From Azolla caroliniana (lineage: Eukaryota > Polypodiophyta), in contig JBHGNT010000005.1 in assembly GCA_043228905.1 (NCBI GenBank), positions 9,734,001-9,798,000 on the forward strand: 64,000 nucleotides of DNA, read 5' to 3'. Shown piece by piece: positions 21,362 through 32,084 of the stretch (positions within the stretch are counted from its first letter, which is position 1; each line of letters starts with the position of its first letter). The notes beneath the pieces were generated by a model. That model was not told where the DNA came from and made no database searches. It was given only the letters and a program-made list of their open reading frames with translations. Made by a program: the position numbers and the translations under genes.

Positions 21362-21823
21362 TGTTAACGCTAGGGCCGGACAATGGCCTAACACAGGGTG
21401 TCCCTTTGAGACACTTCACCAAAGGGGTGTTGTGTTGAGATAAACTTAGACCAACTATTAATGAAACCCTAATTGGTTACTCATTGGCAAGATCATTAGT
21501 CACAATACACGCGTAAGATAGATTTCACTTAGCACAAAACGGTAATTAACAATGATTAAGATACAGAACAACAACACTCCATTAATTATCCGCTAATTAT
21601 TAAAATCTAACCGGGCCCTTTTATAGGTCTACGGCTCTAGGTACAAACCGGTGCCAACTGGCAACCGGTTACGAACCGGTCCGGATCCGGATCGGCATAC
21701 TGATCCCAGGTCCGTCCGTTCACTTCTCAAAATCATAATAATTCTATATTATAAATAATCAGCTCCCGGTTATTAATTATCCCCCTTTTCCCATTTTGGA
21801 CGTCCCTTGTCGGCCGGCTAACA
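21362..21823 (-). repeat. Gypsy-2 5' LTR
   Basis: 462 bp; plus-strand ends are TGTTAACG and GGCTAACA. On the minus strand it is followed by CAGTTTTTGGCGACCACGA, a plausible primer binding site, and then gag. It carries a CCCTTTTATAGG TATA region on the opposite strand. The last 316 bp match 15361-15676. Confidence 0.85.
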
Positions 21824-22246
21824 CAAATGAGAGAGCAACAAAGAGTAGGAAGAGACGCAAGAGCGTGTGCGAGAGAGTGAGGCAGAGTTTAGAAAAACTT
21901 GCCTAAACCCTAAGCGGGTATTCTCTATTTTACACAGACTTGTAAATCTTCCCTTTGTACCTTTGTTCATAGTGAAAACTTATTGTCCCATGGTTTTTCC
22001 CTTTTTAGGGTTTTCCACGTAAATATTGTGTATTGTGCAGTCTTTCTGTATTTGTTGTTTCTCTGTTGTCTATTTCCGATTTGTGTACATTTCAATCTAT
22101 CGTTCTCATAGATATACGGTCCTATCTCAACATCATACCTATTAAGAACGCTCCTACCACCCCGAGTCGGGTGGAATCCATTAGATATCAATTGGGATGC
22201 ATATGGATCACAAGGTGTACCTGGATTAAAAATGTTCGAAATTGAG
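21824..22246 (+). repeat. Probable copia LTR remnant
   Basis: Contains a segment near 21990-22020 with CCATGGTTTTTCCC then TTAGGGTTTTCCACGTAAAT, a phrase typical of the R/U5 region of plant copia LTRs, and ends near ATCTCAACA at about 22130. No primer binding site or matching second LTR is visible, so it may be a solo or 3' LTR. Boundaries are uncertain. Confidence 0.45.
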
Positions 22247-22469
22247 ATTAAGTACCATCAAACTTTCCTAGTAGGCTGATCTTTGCCTCCTTGCGGGGGA
22301 TTTGGAAACTTGAACCTTCTTGATGTAAATATAATAAAGTTGCTTTAAGTTGAAGAATGTTTTCTGATGCTAATTGTTGTAAATCCCCAAGCAATCTATG
22401 ATTTTCTTGCTCTAATGCCACAAATTTGGCAGATAAAATAGTGTTCAAAGAGAACATATACATAATCAT
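22247..22469 (-). pseudogene. Gag fragment related to Gypsy-H
   Basis: A 73-codon minus-strand frame with a coiled coil (AKFVALEQENHRLLGDLQQLASENI) followed by EAKISLLGKFDGT. It parallels the Gypsy-H gag (SKFASLEVENQCLLGDLQ ... EPKISLTAKFDGS) at 16700-16880. It is truncated at both ends. Confidence 0.65.
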
Positions 22470-23430
22470 GATTACGAACGGACTCTATTGCAACAATAAA
22501 GAGTGAAAAACTCTCAAAAAGAAGAAAGATTCTATTTCCAAACACTAGTGATGGAAAAGCTTACTATTATATTCCTTGTGACAACCATTGAGACAACTTG
22601 CTTATTTCCAAGCACTAGCAGTGGTGAAGCCTACTGTCATATTCCTCATGGCATTTATACTAGCCACATTGAATGTGACCAATGCTAAATAGATAGGGAG
22701 CGATTGTTGACGAGGAGAGATGAGATCGACGTAGCCAACAAGATTTCAAGAAGGAGAGGCACAATCAATGTTGTGAGGGATTCCTCAATTAGGGAAGCTA
22801 TAGATACAAGAGTGAGTTAGAAAAACTAAATAAGACGAGAATGACTGAAGCACCAACTTAGATAACATGGTTGAACCCATGTATGTTCACCATCTTGCAT
22901 CAATTGATTATATTGTCTCTATTAGTAGAGAGTGGAACCATGAAGAGTGACACCAATATGAAAGACATGTAATTAAATGCAGTTTCTTGATTGGTTTGTT
23001 TGTTGGTTGGTGGCATTGTGCCACAATGGGACTCTTTAAGCCATCTTCTCAATATTTCCATGAGCTCATAAAGTCAATTTAGAGATCATCATCATCATCA
23101 TCAATTTTTATATTTTTTGGGAATTCATCACACAAACATAGTATTGTGAATACACTCATGTAAACTATCAGTTTGTTCACCTTTTGTGAGGGTCAAGGGC
23201 ATGTTGACTTGAAAGACAAGGCCCCACAACTAGACTACGCAAGCAGTCATGGAAGGTAGGACAAAGTTGCCATTGAGCTAGTATTTAAGAGAGACAATTT
23301 GATCAATTCTATGGTTAGAAAGGGATGATTGACTACTAGATATAGATATTGGTATGATTCTTCATCCTACGAGTTAACAAAGCAACGATGGATTGAATCA
23401 AATTTTGATGTGAATCTAGGAAAATGTGTT
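22470..23430. other. Intergenic, no gene seen
   Basis: AT-rich DNA with a short imperfect duplication (about 22536-22587 and 22606-22655, both containing TTTCCAA(A/G)CACTAG). No supported frame. The last bases GTGTT (23426-23430) are the likely left target duplication of Copia-2. Confidence 0.5.
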
Positions 23431-23780
23431 TGTTGAGCGAGCAAGCTCAACTGGATCGGATTGAAACCGGTAGGCCGTTAGAGGCCTACGGATCCAGCCT
23501 AGTATGTAGGCATATTTTTGGGAGTCAGTGTTAATCGCTCATATGAGCATTGAAGTACCTGTCAGTACTTCTGTCAGTCCTTTATGGACTTGTATAAAAG
23601 TGCTCTTTGAGCACATTCTATGTACAGAGGATTATTGTTTTTGAATTGAGTTTATGTTATGTTCTCTCTGTCTCTCCCGTGTATTCTCTGTGTAAGGTCT
23701 CCATTAAACCTTCTTCTCTACGTTCTAGTGGTATCCCGTTGAGCCGGTTTGTCATATGCTTCTGCATATTAACTTTAACA
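23431..23780 (+). repeat. Copia-2 5' LTR
   Basis: 350 bp, TGTTGAGC to TTTAACA, with TATA region CTTGTATAAAAGTG near 23590 and a leader with TCTCTCTGTCTCTC. It is followed directly by the primer binding site. Confidence 0.92.
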
Positions 23781-23875
23781 TGGTATCAGAGCGCGAGGGT
23801 TGAGACTCATCTGCAGCTAACAAACGCTTTCGAAGACAAACCCTAACACCCAATGAAGAACAAAAGAGAACCAAG

Positions 23876-24715
23876 ATGGACAGAGGTATGGCAAGTTCGC
23901 TTCCCACAGAAAAGCTCGACTAGAGCAACTATGCATCTTGGTCATATAAAATGCATCAGTACCTACTCGAGCATGGTTACTGGAGCTATGTGGAAGGAAT
24001 GAACAATGTAGTGCCGGAGACGGCACACAAGGACTTCCCGGCATGGGAACAAGGAGCGAGCTGAGTGTTATATTGCCCCGCATCCTATGTGCACAATCAG
24101 ATGCCCGGTTATATCAAGGATGCAAAAACACTGAAGAAGGCCTGGGAAAATCTTCGAAAGATTTTCACCGCAAGTACCACAGCCCGTAAGTTGCAGCTCC
24201 GGCAAGAGCTGAACAACATCCGGCAGAGAGATATGTCGGGTACGGACTACACCACCAAAATAAAGGAGATTTGTGACACGCTCAGGTCCATCAATGTGAC
24301 GGTGGACAAAGACGAATTCGTACAAATCTGATTTGGAGAAGCCATCGTCCTTCTTCGACCTGCAATCGATGTTGATGGTCGAAGAAAACCATGCGAGTGG
24401 GTGGAGGACCACTCAACCGGACAATCGGATGTTGTACACGGAGGTGGACCGGCCCCGTGGGCATGGAGGACGAGGTGGGTTGGCACGCAATGGAGGCGGC
24501 CGGCAAGAGTAGAATCGAAGGCACTGAGACAGTGCCGAAAATAGTTTCGGACCCTCCACGAGCAGGGGGAGTCAAAACAGCACTAGAAACCGTCGGAAAA
24601 ATCCGGATCCGGCAAGGCCGGACAAGGAAACCGGCAAAGCTCGCACTACGCAGAAGGATCGGAAGGATTTGGAACCGGGAATACTGGCAAAGGCCAGCCT
24701 TCGTGATGAAGCAGA
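23876..24715 (+). pseudogene. Copia-2 gag remnant
   Basis: ATG at 23876 (MDRGMASSLPTEKLD, then a stop, SYKMHQYLLEHGYWSYVEG). The gag core continues with IKDAKTLKKAWENLRKIF and TARKLQLRQELNNIRQRDMS and then breaks at about 24330. A Gly/Arg-rich nucleocapsid area follows in mixed frames. The zinc knuckle is not intact. Confidence 0.8.
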
Positions 24716-25910
24716 AGGCGAAATCGATGAAGAAGACCACTTCCGGATCGGAGGAAGTGTGGTACGTCGATTCCAGAGCATCTAATCACATGACAAGCCA
24801 TGAAGAGTGGTTCTCGTTTTTAGAGAAACCGGAACAATCGGGAATTTTCAAAACTGGAGACGACACCCCTCACCCGATTGTGCATTTCGGAGAAGTCCCT
24901 TTAAGCCATGTCCAATAAAAGGGAAAGTTGATGAACGTACATCATGTTCTGACAATCACAAAGAACCTAGTGTCGGTCGGACAAATCGAGGAAGAGGGCC
25001 GGATAATCGCGCAAGGGCATAGAGACGGGAGGATGTTCATCCTCAACACCAATGACGTAGGCACTGCCTTGTTTGCCAAAGGACAGAAGACTGAATCGGA
25101 CATCAATCTCTTGCACAAGCGGATCGGCCACGTCAACTACCAGAGGCTTCAAGACCTACAATCGAAACAGGTTGTTCTTGGATTGCCGAAATTCAGTGGC
25201 CGGAAGGCCCAAATATGTGAAGCTTGCCAACTCGGAAAGCAACACCGACTTCCATTCCCCACTAAACAAAACCGGAGCCCTAACAAGCTCGATTTAATCC
25301 ATTCGGATGTATGGGGACTGGCACAGAATGTTAGTCTTGGCGGGAGTCGGTATTTCGTCTCCTTCATCGACGATTACAGCTGGCACACATGGATCTACCT
25401 CATTGAGAGGAAAAGTGAAGTCTTCGACTGTTTCCGAAATCTACAAAGCCTAGTCGAGAGGGAAACAGAAATAAAGATCAAGTGCCTGCGATCGGATGGC
25501 GGAAAAGAATACTTTTCTGGCCAATTCAACAGTTATCTGCAACAAAAAGGAATTCGGAGAGAATTTAGCTGCTGATACAGACCGGAACAAAACGGTGTGG
25601 CCGAGAGAAAGAACCGGTCGATTATCGATGCGGCGAGGACAATGCTGGAGGAGAGAAGCATGTCGAGGTTCTACTGGGCTGAGGCAGTCCAGACGACCGT
25701 CTACATCCAAAACCGGATCGGAGATAAGGTGTCAGCACATGCGCTATATTTCGAGCGAAAGCCGAATTTGAGACACCTTCGGATATTCGGTAGCATGGCA
25801 TATGTGCATGTACCGGATAAGAAGCGGAGGAAGTTGGATCCAAACTCGGAGAAGTGCATACTCGTCGGCTACTCACATGAACAAAAAGGGTATAAGTGTT
25901 ATAACCCCTA
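24716..25910 (+). pseudogene. Copia-2 protease and integrase
   Basis: Protease motif VDSRASNHMT near 24766, with Arg in place of the conserved Gly after Asp-Ser. The GAG-pre-integrase domain ends CEACQLGKQHRLPF. The integrase core has HSDVWG near 25302 (first Asp), RSDGGKEY near 25493 (second Asp) and EQNGVAERKNR near 25585 (Glu). Stops interrupt at about 24916, 25573 and 25909. The C-terminal part GYSHEQKGYKCYNP is recognisable. Confidence 0.85.
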
Positions 25911-27390
25911 GACTAAATAGGTTCGAGTAAGTCGAGATGTCGAGTTTGATGAGTCGGCATCCTAGTACACTCTACCGACTCCAACTGCCGACGAAGACCC
26001 GATTCCGAAGGATGAGGCTAGTGAACCCGGAGAGGTTCAAGTAGAAGATGAGGAATTCTATACTCTAGAAGAGAGTCCGATCTCATTTCGGCTGAGCGGG
26101 CCAAACGATGGACTGAGTCGGAATGACCAGTCGGATGAAGAACCAACGAGTAGTGGAGACTCTGTCGTGCTCTCCCCGCACAAGGAACCGAGGAGACGGT
26201 TCATGCACAAAGAGAAGGGGAAGAAGAAGATGTTGGGATACAACACCGGCAGTGAAGGGTCAGATCGGAGCGAATCTAACTCCAGAAAGGATGAAGGCGG
26301 AACTTCAGAAACGAAGTCCGAACGGGCCAAGGGCCTCAAACCACCTACCGAAAAATTGCGTCGGTCAACCCATCAAAAGATCCCCGTAAAACGGTACAGA
26401 TACAATGAGTACATGGTGCATCACTATGTGTACATGACCAAGGTGGCGAAGTGCGTGATCCGGAGAGCTACGCAAAAGCAGCGAAAGACACAAATTGGTG
26501 TGTTGCTATGGAGGAAGAAATATAGGCACTCGATGCCAACGACGCATGGGACCTAGTTGACCCTCCCTATCATTGTAAACCGATCGGTTGTAAGTGGGTA
26601 TATAAGGTAAAGTACAATGCCAACGGTTCGGTCAACCGGTACAAGTTCGGCATGACGGAATGCCGATCGATCTCCACACCCCTAGACCAGAACTTGAAGC
26701 TACGTCCCAACTCCGGACTGGCCTACAATGAGAAACAGTTCTGACAAATTGTCGGAAGCCTTATCTACTTGACAATCACCCGACCCAACATCAGTTATCC
26801 GGTCGGAGTGATCAATCAGTTTATGCAGAAGCCGACCATGGAGCACCTTCAGTGCGCGCATCGGCTATTGCGATATGTGAGCGACACAAAGGACTGGGGA
26901 CTGTTATACCGACACGGTATAGTTGGGAAGCTAGACAGATATATGGATGCCGACTAGGTTGGTGATGCATCGGATCACCGATCCACCTCCGATTATATGT
27001 TCTCTCTTGGTAGCGCGGTTGTTGCATGGAGCAGCAAAAAGCAGCCAACAATGGCTCTATCGAGCACTGAGGCTGCATACCGGAGCGCTACCATTGCCAG
27101 CTATGAAGCCATCTGGCTTTGACGACTGTTGCGAGACCTCTGGATCAAGGTGCCGACCCCAATCCAGATCTACTGCGACAACGTAAGAAGCATATTGCTC
27201 GCTAAGAAACACTGTATTCCATGCTCAGACAAAGCACATAGAAGTGCATTATCACTTTGTCCGTGAGCAGGTCCTGAGCGGTGAAATTGAACTTCGGTAT
27301 GTTCGCATGGATCGGCAGGTTGCCGACATCTTCACCAAGCCACTCGGATCGGACAAGTTGCATCACTTTTCGGAGATGCTTGCCATTTAG
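25911..27390 (+). pseudogene. Copia-2 reverse transcriptase (core deleted) and RNase H
   Basis: An acidic linker (25950-26400) leads to [20 protein letters not shown] and NGSVNRYK, the start of the copia reverse transcriptase. The sequence then jumps at about 26645 straight to [19 protein letters not shown], so the middle with the YVDD catalytic motif is gone. RNase H follows (SLIYLTITRPNISYPVG, ALSSTEAAYRSATIASYEAIWL, then frame loss). A TAG near 27388 corresponds to the pol stop of the copy at 17726. Confidence 0.85.
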
Positions 27391-27667
27391 CATGTCAACG
27401 TGCCGCACTTGAGGGGGAAGAACGGGAACCGAAACGGGTAATGGCACTGGACAAGGAGCCGGAGAGAAAGAGAAACGAACCAAGACTGGGGAGATAAGAA
27501 GAAAAAATAAGCCAAGTCGACTGGAAAATTCGACACATCCGAACGAGTCGGAGCAAGTGGCAATGACGACAGACTCAAGAAAGACAGAGCCGACTAGAAG
27601 AAGGCCAAGACCCAGACGCAGTCCGATGTGGTGAAGGGCCTGAAAATGATATCCAAAACCAGGAGCC

Positions 27668-27995
27668 AGATCAGATTGAAACCGGTAGACCATTAGAGGC
27701 CTACGGATCCAGCCTAGTACGTAGGCATATTTTTGGGAGTTAGTGTCAGTCGCTCGTATGAGCATTGAAGTACCTATCAGTACTTCTGTCAGTCCTTTAT
27801 GGACTTGTATAAAAGTGCTCTTTGAGCACATTCTATGTACAGAGGATTATTATTTTTTAATTGAGTTTATGTTATGTTCTCTCTATCTCTCCCGTGTATT
27901 CTCTGTGTAAGGTCTCCATTAAACCTTCTTCTCTACATTCTGTTGGTATACGGTTGAGCCGGTTTGTCATACACTTCCGGATATTAACTTTAACG
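27668..27995 (+). repeat. Copia-2 3' LTR, 5'-truncated
   Basis: Matches 23455-23780 from GATTGAAACCGGTAG to the end, with about 20 differences, mostly transitions. The first ~25 bp of the LTR and a clear polypurine tract are missing. The terminal base of TTTAACA is mutated. Confidence 0.88.
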
Positions 27996-29472
27996 GTATT
28001 CAACAATATACCATGGAAACAAAGATGGAAATTTATACTTTCAAATAATATGAAAAAGAGTAGTTGAAATGTCTTCCAATGCCCTAAAAGTGGCATGTGA
28101 TGCATTTAAGTATTGCTCCATTAAAGACATAAATGGCTAACTTTAATTTCTAAACATTGTGGATGTCTTCAGTTTCTTGAAAATCGATATAGCAACTTGG
28201 TATTAGAACAAAAACTATGAAAAGATATAAAAAAGGTCCATACAATAGTAGAAGGATAGTTCTAGGTTAATGGTCTTTTGTGTCCAATTTGAAGGAATCA
28301 ATGATTTGTTGGTTCAAGTATATGTTGGACCCATGTGAATCAATATCTTGCTCATTGTCAAAGCCTTTGAAGGCTTCAATCACTCTAAATAAATACTAGT
28401 GATATTTTTGTTTCAAAATACGCAAAAGAACAAAAGCAAAATGATTGTGGAAAACTATTTAAATGCTATGATGATTGAATGTTTTCTCGTCAAACAAATC
28501 CATGTGATGTTTAACAAGGTAATCACTTCTTCAATGAGTGGTAGATTAAATCGCCTAGCAATGGAGAGAGATGGTTGGATATATGGATAGGGTGGGTGAC
28601 ATCGAAACAAGTAAGAGTGTCAGAAACTTTACTAGCTTAAGATGATCTAAGAGGGGGAAATACATTAATAAGGTTGCATGCATGTAACCACCTCAAGGAG
28701 ACACTAGACCAAAGATTGTCCCATCATTTCATGAACAATCACTCACATGTAGGCATATGGGAATTACTTTTTCTCACTATTATAGTATCCACAAACCCAA
28801 TTTCTTAAAGGTACCATTAAAGAACATGCTGAAATTATCATAATTAAATCCGTTGCATTTCATGGACGAAATAGTAGACCAACACTTGGCAGAAATTTGG
28901 ACAACTCAAACAAACAACAACTGATTGAGAACTAACAAAACTGTTGGCCTCTGAAAACAGAGTAGACTAGAACAACAAACTGATAAAGTGTGATGATGAG
29001 TGGGCCTTAGAGCAAAGCTCGTTCTACATCTAAGAACAATGTGGAATAATCGAGAATGAATAGAGATGTCGGTGAAGATGACAGATCTATTGCCTAGCCA
29101 AGAGAGCAAGGAGGTCGGGGGCAAAAAAACAAAGGTGTAAGCTCGAGAACATCGAACCTACTGTCTAAAAAAAAAGACGGTGACGACGGCAACAACGACG
29201 AATCAGAAGGGGGGGGGGGGGGGGGTGTATCCGAAAAAGAGCAGGTGCGCAAGAGGGTGGTCGAGAGACCGGAGGGGAGATGGTGCCGCTCACAGAGAAG
29301 GAACAGACAAACAAACAGAGCGGGCCAAGCGACACATCCATCCATCCATCCATCCATCCATCCATCATCGAAAGGATAACACCCTACACACAATTACACA
29401 CACACAATTACAGAGTAGTGAAGCAGGAGAAGAAGAAGAAGAAGAAGAGATCCAACCAATGAAGGAGAGATA

Positions 29473-29506
<34 letters not shown>

Positions 29507-29613
29507 ACACACACACAGAAAGAAAGAAGAAAAGCGAAGGGAGGGGTGCGTGCGTTTGGGTCCTTCTCCCTGAAAACGCAGAGCAGAGCCAAGGAACAGA
29601 GCACCCAAAAAAA
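27996..29613. promoter_or_regulatory. Intergenic and upstream region of the AlgH gene
   Basis: 28000-29100 shows no gene. 29160-29610 is microsatellite-rich: a run of about 16 G (29209-29225), (ATCC)n at 29336-29365, ACACAATT repeats, GAA repeats at 29428-29450, (GA)n at 29479-29502 and (AC)n at 29503-29517. This is typical of a plant 5' UTR or promoter just before the ATG at 29614. No clear TATA box stands out. Confidence 0.5.
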
Positions 29614-29864
29614 ATGCAAGCTCCTTCCCGATCCTTCATCCAGGATCAGCCCTTCCATCGTCTCCATCATCATCATGGGACCTCCTCCCTCCCTTCTATC
29701 TCCATGGCTCCATCAAATACAGCTAAAGCTTCTCTACGATGTACCACTGTCTTCCTGCTGAACAAATCCATCGCCATATCTCCAGTCTTCGGAAATACCT
29801 GTAAGTCGTCCCCCACCCCTCCTTCACAAATCTGTTTTTCTTCTTTTGTTTTTGTCCATTCTTC

Positions 29865-29906
<42 letters not shown>

Positions 29907-32084
29907 TCTGTGTTGGCATAGTCATATTCACTTGCATAGATACTGCCTGTTCTTTGTACCTGTGACTTAGTTTTTCCTTTTAATTGTTGTAGTTATCAAA
30001 GAAACTTGCAATTGTGCAGATCTTCGTAAAAGGACAATAGAACTATAGTTTTATTGCATTTGATCGGATATTTCGTCAAAAGGATTCTGCATTTGTACAT
30101 ATGAGTCAGTGGTCTCTTTCTACAATTATCAAAGAAACAGGAATCTCTAGGGAAAAAAATATGTGCATCTTTAACCCAAGTTTTGCGCTTTGTACTTTAC
30201 ACCTCTAATTTGTAAAGGCGAAAAGAAAACCTTATCCCTACTTTATCTGCATTTTATCAGATATGTTGTGAGCAGATTATACTTTTGTCTGGATGAATTA
30301 GTTCTTTTTATTTATTTATGAAAGAAATTTGTGACCAGCCAAGATCTATGAAACAATTAGAGCAAAATTTGTGCATCCTTCACCCTACCCATACTGCATT
30401 TTATCAGGTATGCAGTGAAAGGACTAAGCCTTTGTATGTATGAATTCCTTCTTTTCTTTATCAAAGAAACTTGCAATCCGTAAAACACTGTATTAATGGG
30501 GAAAGAAAATTAGGGCAAAATCTGTGCGTCTTAATTAGACATAGTTTTTACTGCATTTTGTATGTGAAGCTATCAAATATTCGTAAGGGTCAGTACCAAG
30601 GTATGGGATTTAATTTATCTAACCTAAATTGCTCCCAAACTTTGGCTAGTCCAAATGTTTGTTAAGCTAGAGAAATGCATATGATTAACAGTGCAGTCCC
30701 TTGTTAGATGCAAATGTTTGAAACAGAAATCTTTCATCAGGTGTACATCTCTTTTCTTGGCTAGTAATCATTCCAGTGATATCACCAGCTATCTGAATCA
30801 TGGCTGTGACATTTCCTACCCAGTTTAACATGTCATTAATCTAGCTAAAATTGCTCTTACCCTAACCTTTATGTTTCCATCTGATGTAAATTATTGCTAA
30901 GGACACATTAAAAAACGCACATGATTGGCAGTGAGAAATCATGGTTGGGTGTGAAGATTGGAGATGGAAAATCCTCATCAGAAGACAGTTTCTTTATTCG
31001 TTATTCATCATTCGAAAAATTCAATTTCATTATTTTTTATTCATCATTCAAAAAATTCAATTTCATTATTTTTATTCATCATTCAAAAGATTCAAATTCT
31101 TTACTTCTTATTCATCATTGAAAAGATACAAAATCTTCATTTGTTATAAATTGTTCCAAAGACATGTTAGTGATCATTCGAAAGATGAATTGAAGCATCA
31201 TAACTGAATCACTGTTATGATTTTTTCTTTTTATAGATTGTAAACATGTTTGTAGGGCATCGGAAAAAGCAAACAATAATCAAGGCAATTCCTCCGAGGA
31301 AGATGATTTTTACAGCATACAAGATCCAAAGCCTACAGTTGGGAACACCAACAAGAGTGAACCTTCTAACCAAACAAGTAGTATAGAAGACTGGCGAAGT
31401 TTCCGAGCTCGGCTAGTTGCTTCTGAATCCACAGATGGGGTATCTACAGAGCAACAGAATGCTCCATTACTTGCTAACAAATGGGCGCACCCTATTCTTG
31501 CACCAGAGACAGGGTGTCTTCTTGTTGCTACAGAGAAACTCGACGGCCAAGCACCATTTGAAAGATCAGTTATTTTGCTTCTCCGATTGGGCTCTATCCA
31601 ACCGCAAGATGGCCCATTTGGTGTCATTTTGAACCGTCCAATCTTGAACACCATCAGTGAGTCTGAGCCAATAACACAAAAGATGGCTCAAATCCTCCGA
31701 AATAGCTTGTTATTCTATGGTGGCCCCCTGGCCACACATATTTTTCTAGTGAAGAAGGAAGGCAGTGGTGACCAATTGAATGGGTTAGAAAAGATAATGA
31801 ATGGTATTTACTATGGCTTTTCGGATGGGTCCCAATTGCAGCACGTTGAAAAGTTTGCAAAAGCCGGCGAGGATAAAGGCCATTTCCGTAATTTCTTGGG
31901 ATATGCCGGTTGGGATTTTCATCAATTGGAAAATGAAATCAATGAAAAATTTTGGTACGTGGCAGCATGTAGCCCTGACCTTATTATGGAGACACCTAGT
32001 GAGTCCTTGTGGCAAGAAATCTTGATGGCAATGGGAGGAGAATATGCAGAAGTAAGTAAGAGAACAAGAACGGATGGCATATGA
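29614..32084 (+). CDS. AlgH/UPF0301 (DUF179) family protein, two exons
   Basis: Exon 1 is 29614-29800 (donor CCT/GTAAGT); exon 2 is 31237-32084 (acceptor TTTTTATAG). The join keeps frame (phase 1), giving 344 residues. Residues 1-65 are rich in Ser, His and basic residues, like a plastid transit peptide. The DUF179 domain covers the last ~200 residues: GCLLVATEKLDG, FERSVILLLR, FGVILNRP, LLFYGGPL, and FLGYAGWDFHQLENEINEKFW near the end. Bacterial AlgH-family members are small single-domain proteins of unclear biochemical role; the plant ones carry N-terminal extensions and are predicted plastid proteins. Exon 2 has no stop across 282 codons, so the gene looks functional. Expression and targeting are inferred. 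It sits in a transposon-poor island with the NAC gene 7 kb downstream. Confidence 0.85.
29801..31236 (+). other. Intron 1 of the AlgH gene
   Basis: 1436 bp with GT...AG ends. It contains a (TG)n run at about 29869-29902 and, near its 3' end, a tandem repeat (31001-31140). Confidence 0.8.
31001..31140. repeat. Intronic tandem repeat, ~36-bp unit, about four copies
   Basis: Units contain TTATTCATCATTC(G/A)AAAA and TTCAATTTCATTATTTTT. The copies degrade towards the right (ATTCATCATTGAAAAGATAC). It lies about 100 bp before the splice acceptor and would add alternating A/T-rich and TTCAT sequence to the pre-mRNA. Confidence 0.75.

Larger units (their letters stand above)
23431..27995 (+). mobile_element. 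Copia-2: decayed copia element with both LTRs
   Basis: 5' LTR 23431-23780, primer binding site TGGTATCAGAGC 23781-23792, gag, protease, integrase, partial reverse transcriptase, RNase H, and a 3' LTR (27668-27995) that has lost its first ~25 bp. Flanks GTGTT (23426-23430) and GTATT (27996-28000) are a nearly matching target duplication. The two LTRs differ at roughly one position in 16, so it is much older than Gypsy-1. Many in-frame stops and a deletion of the catalytic part of reverse transcriptase show it is dead. Confidence 0.9.

Noticed and set aside
29094-29676. Several overlapping open frames before the AlgH gene on both strands
   Set aside because: They are translations of G, GA, AC and ATCC microsatellites in the upstream region.
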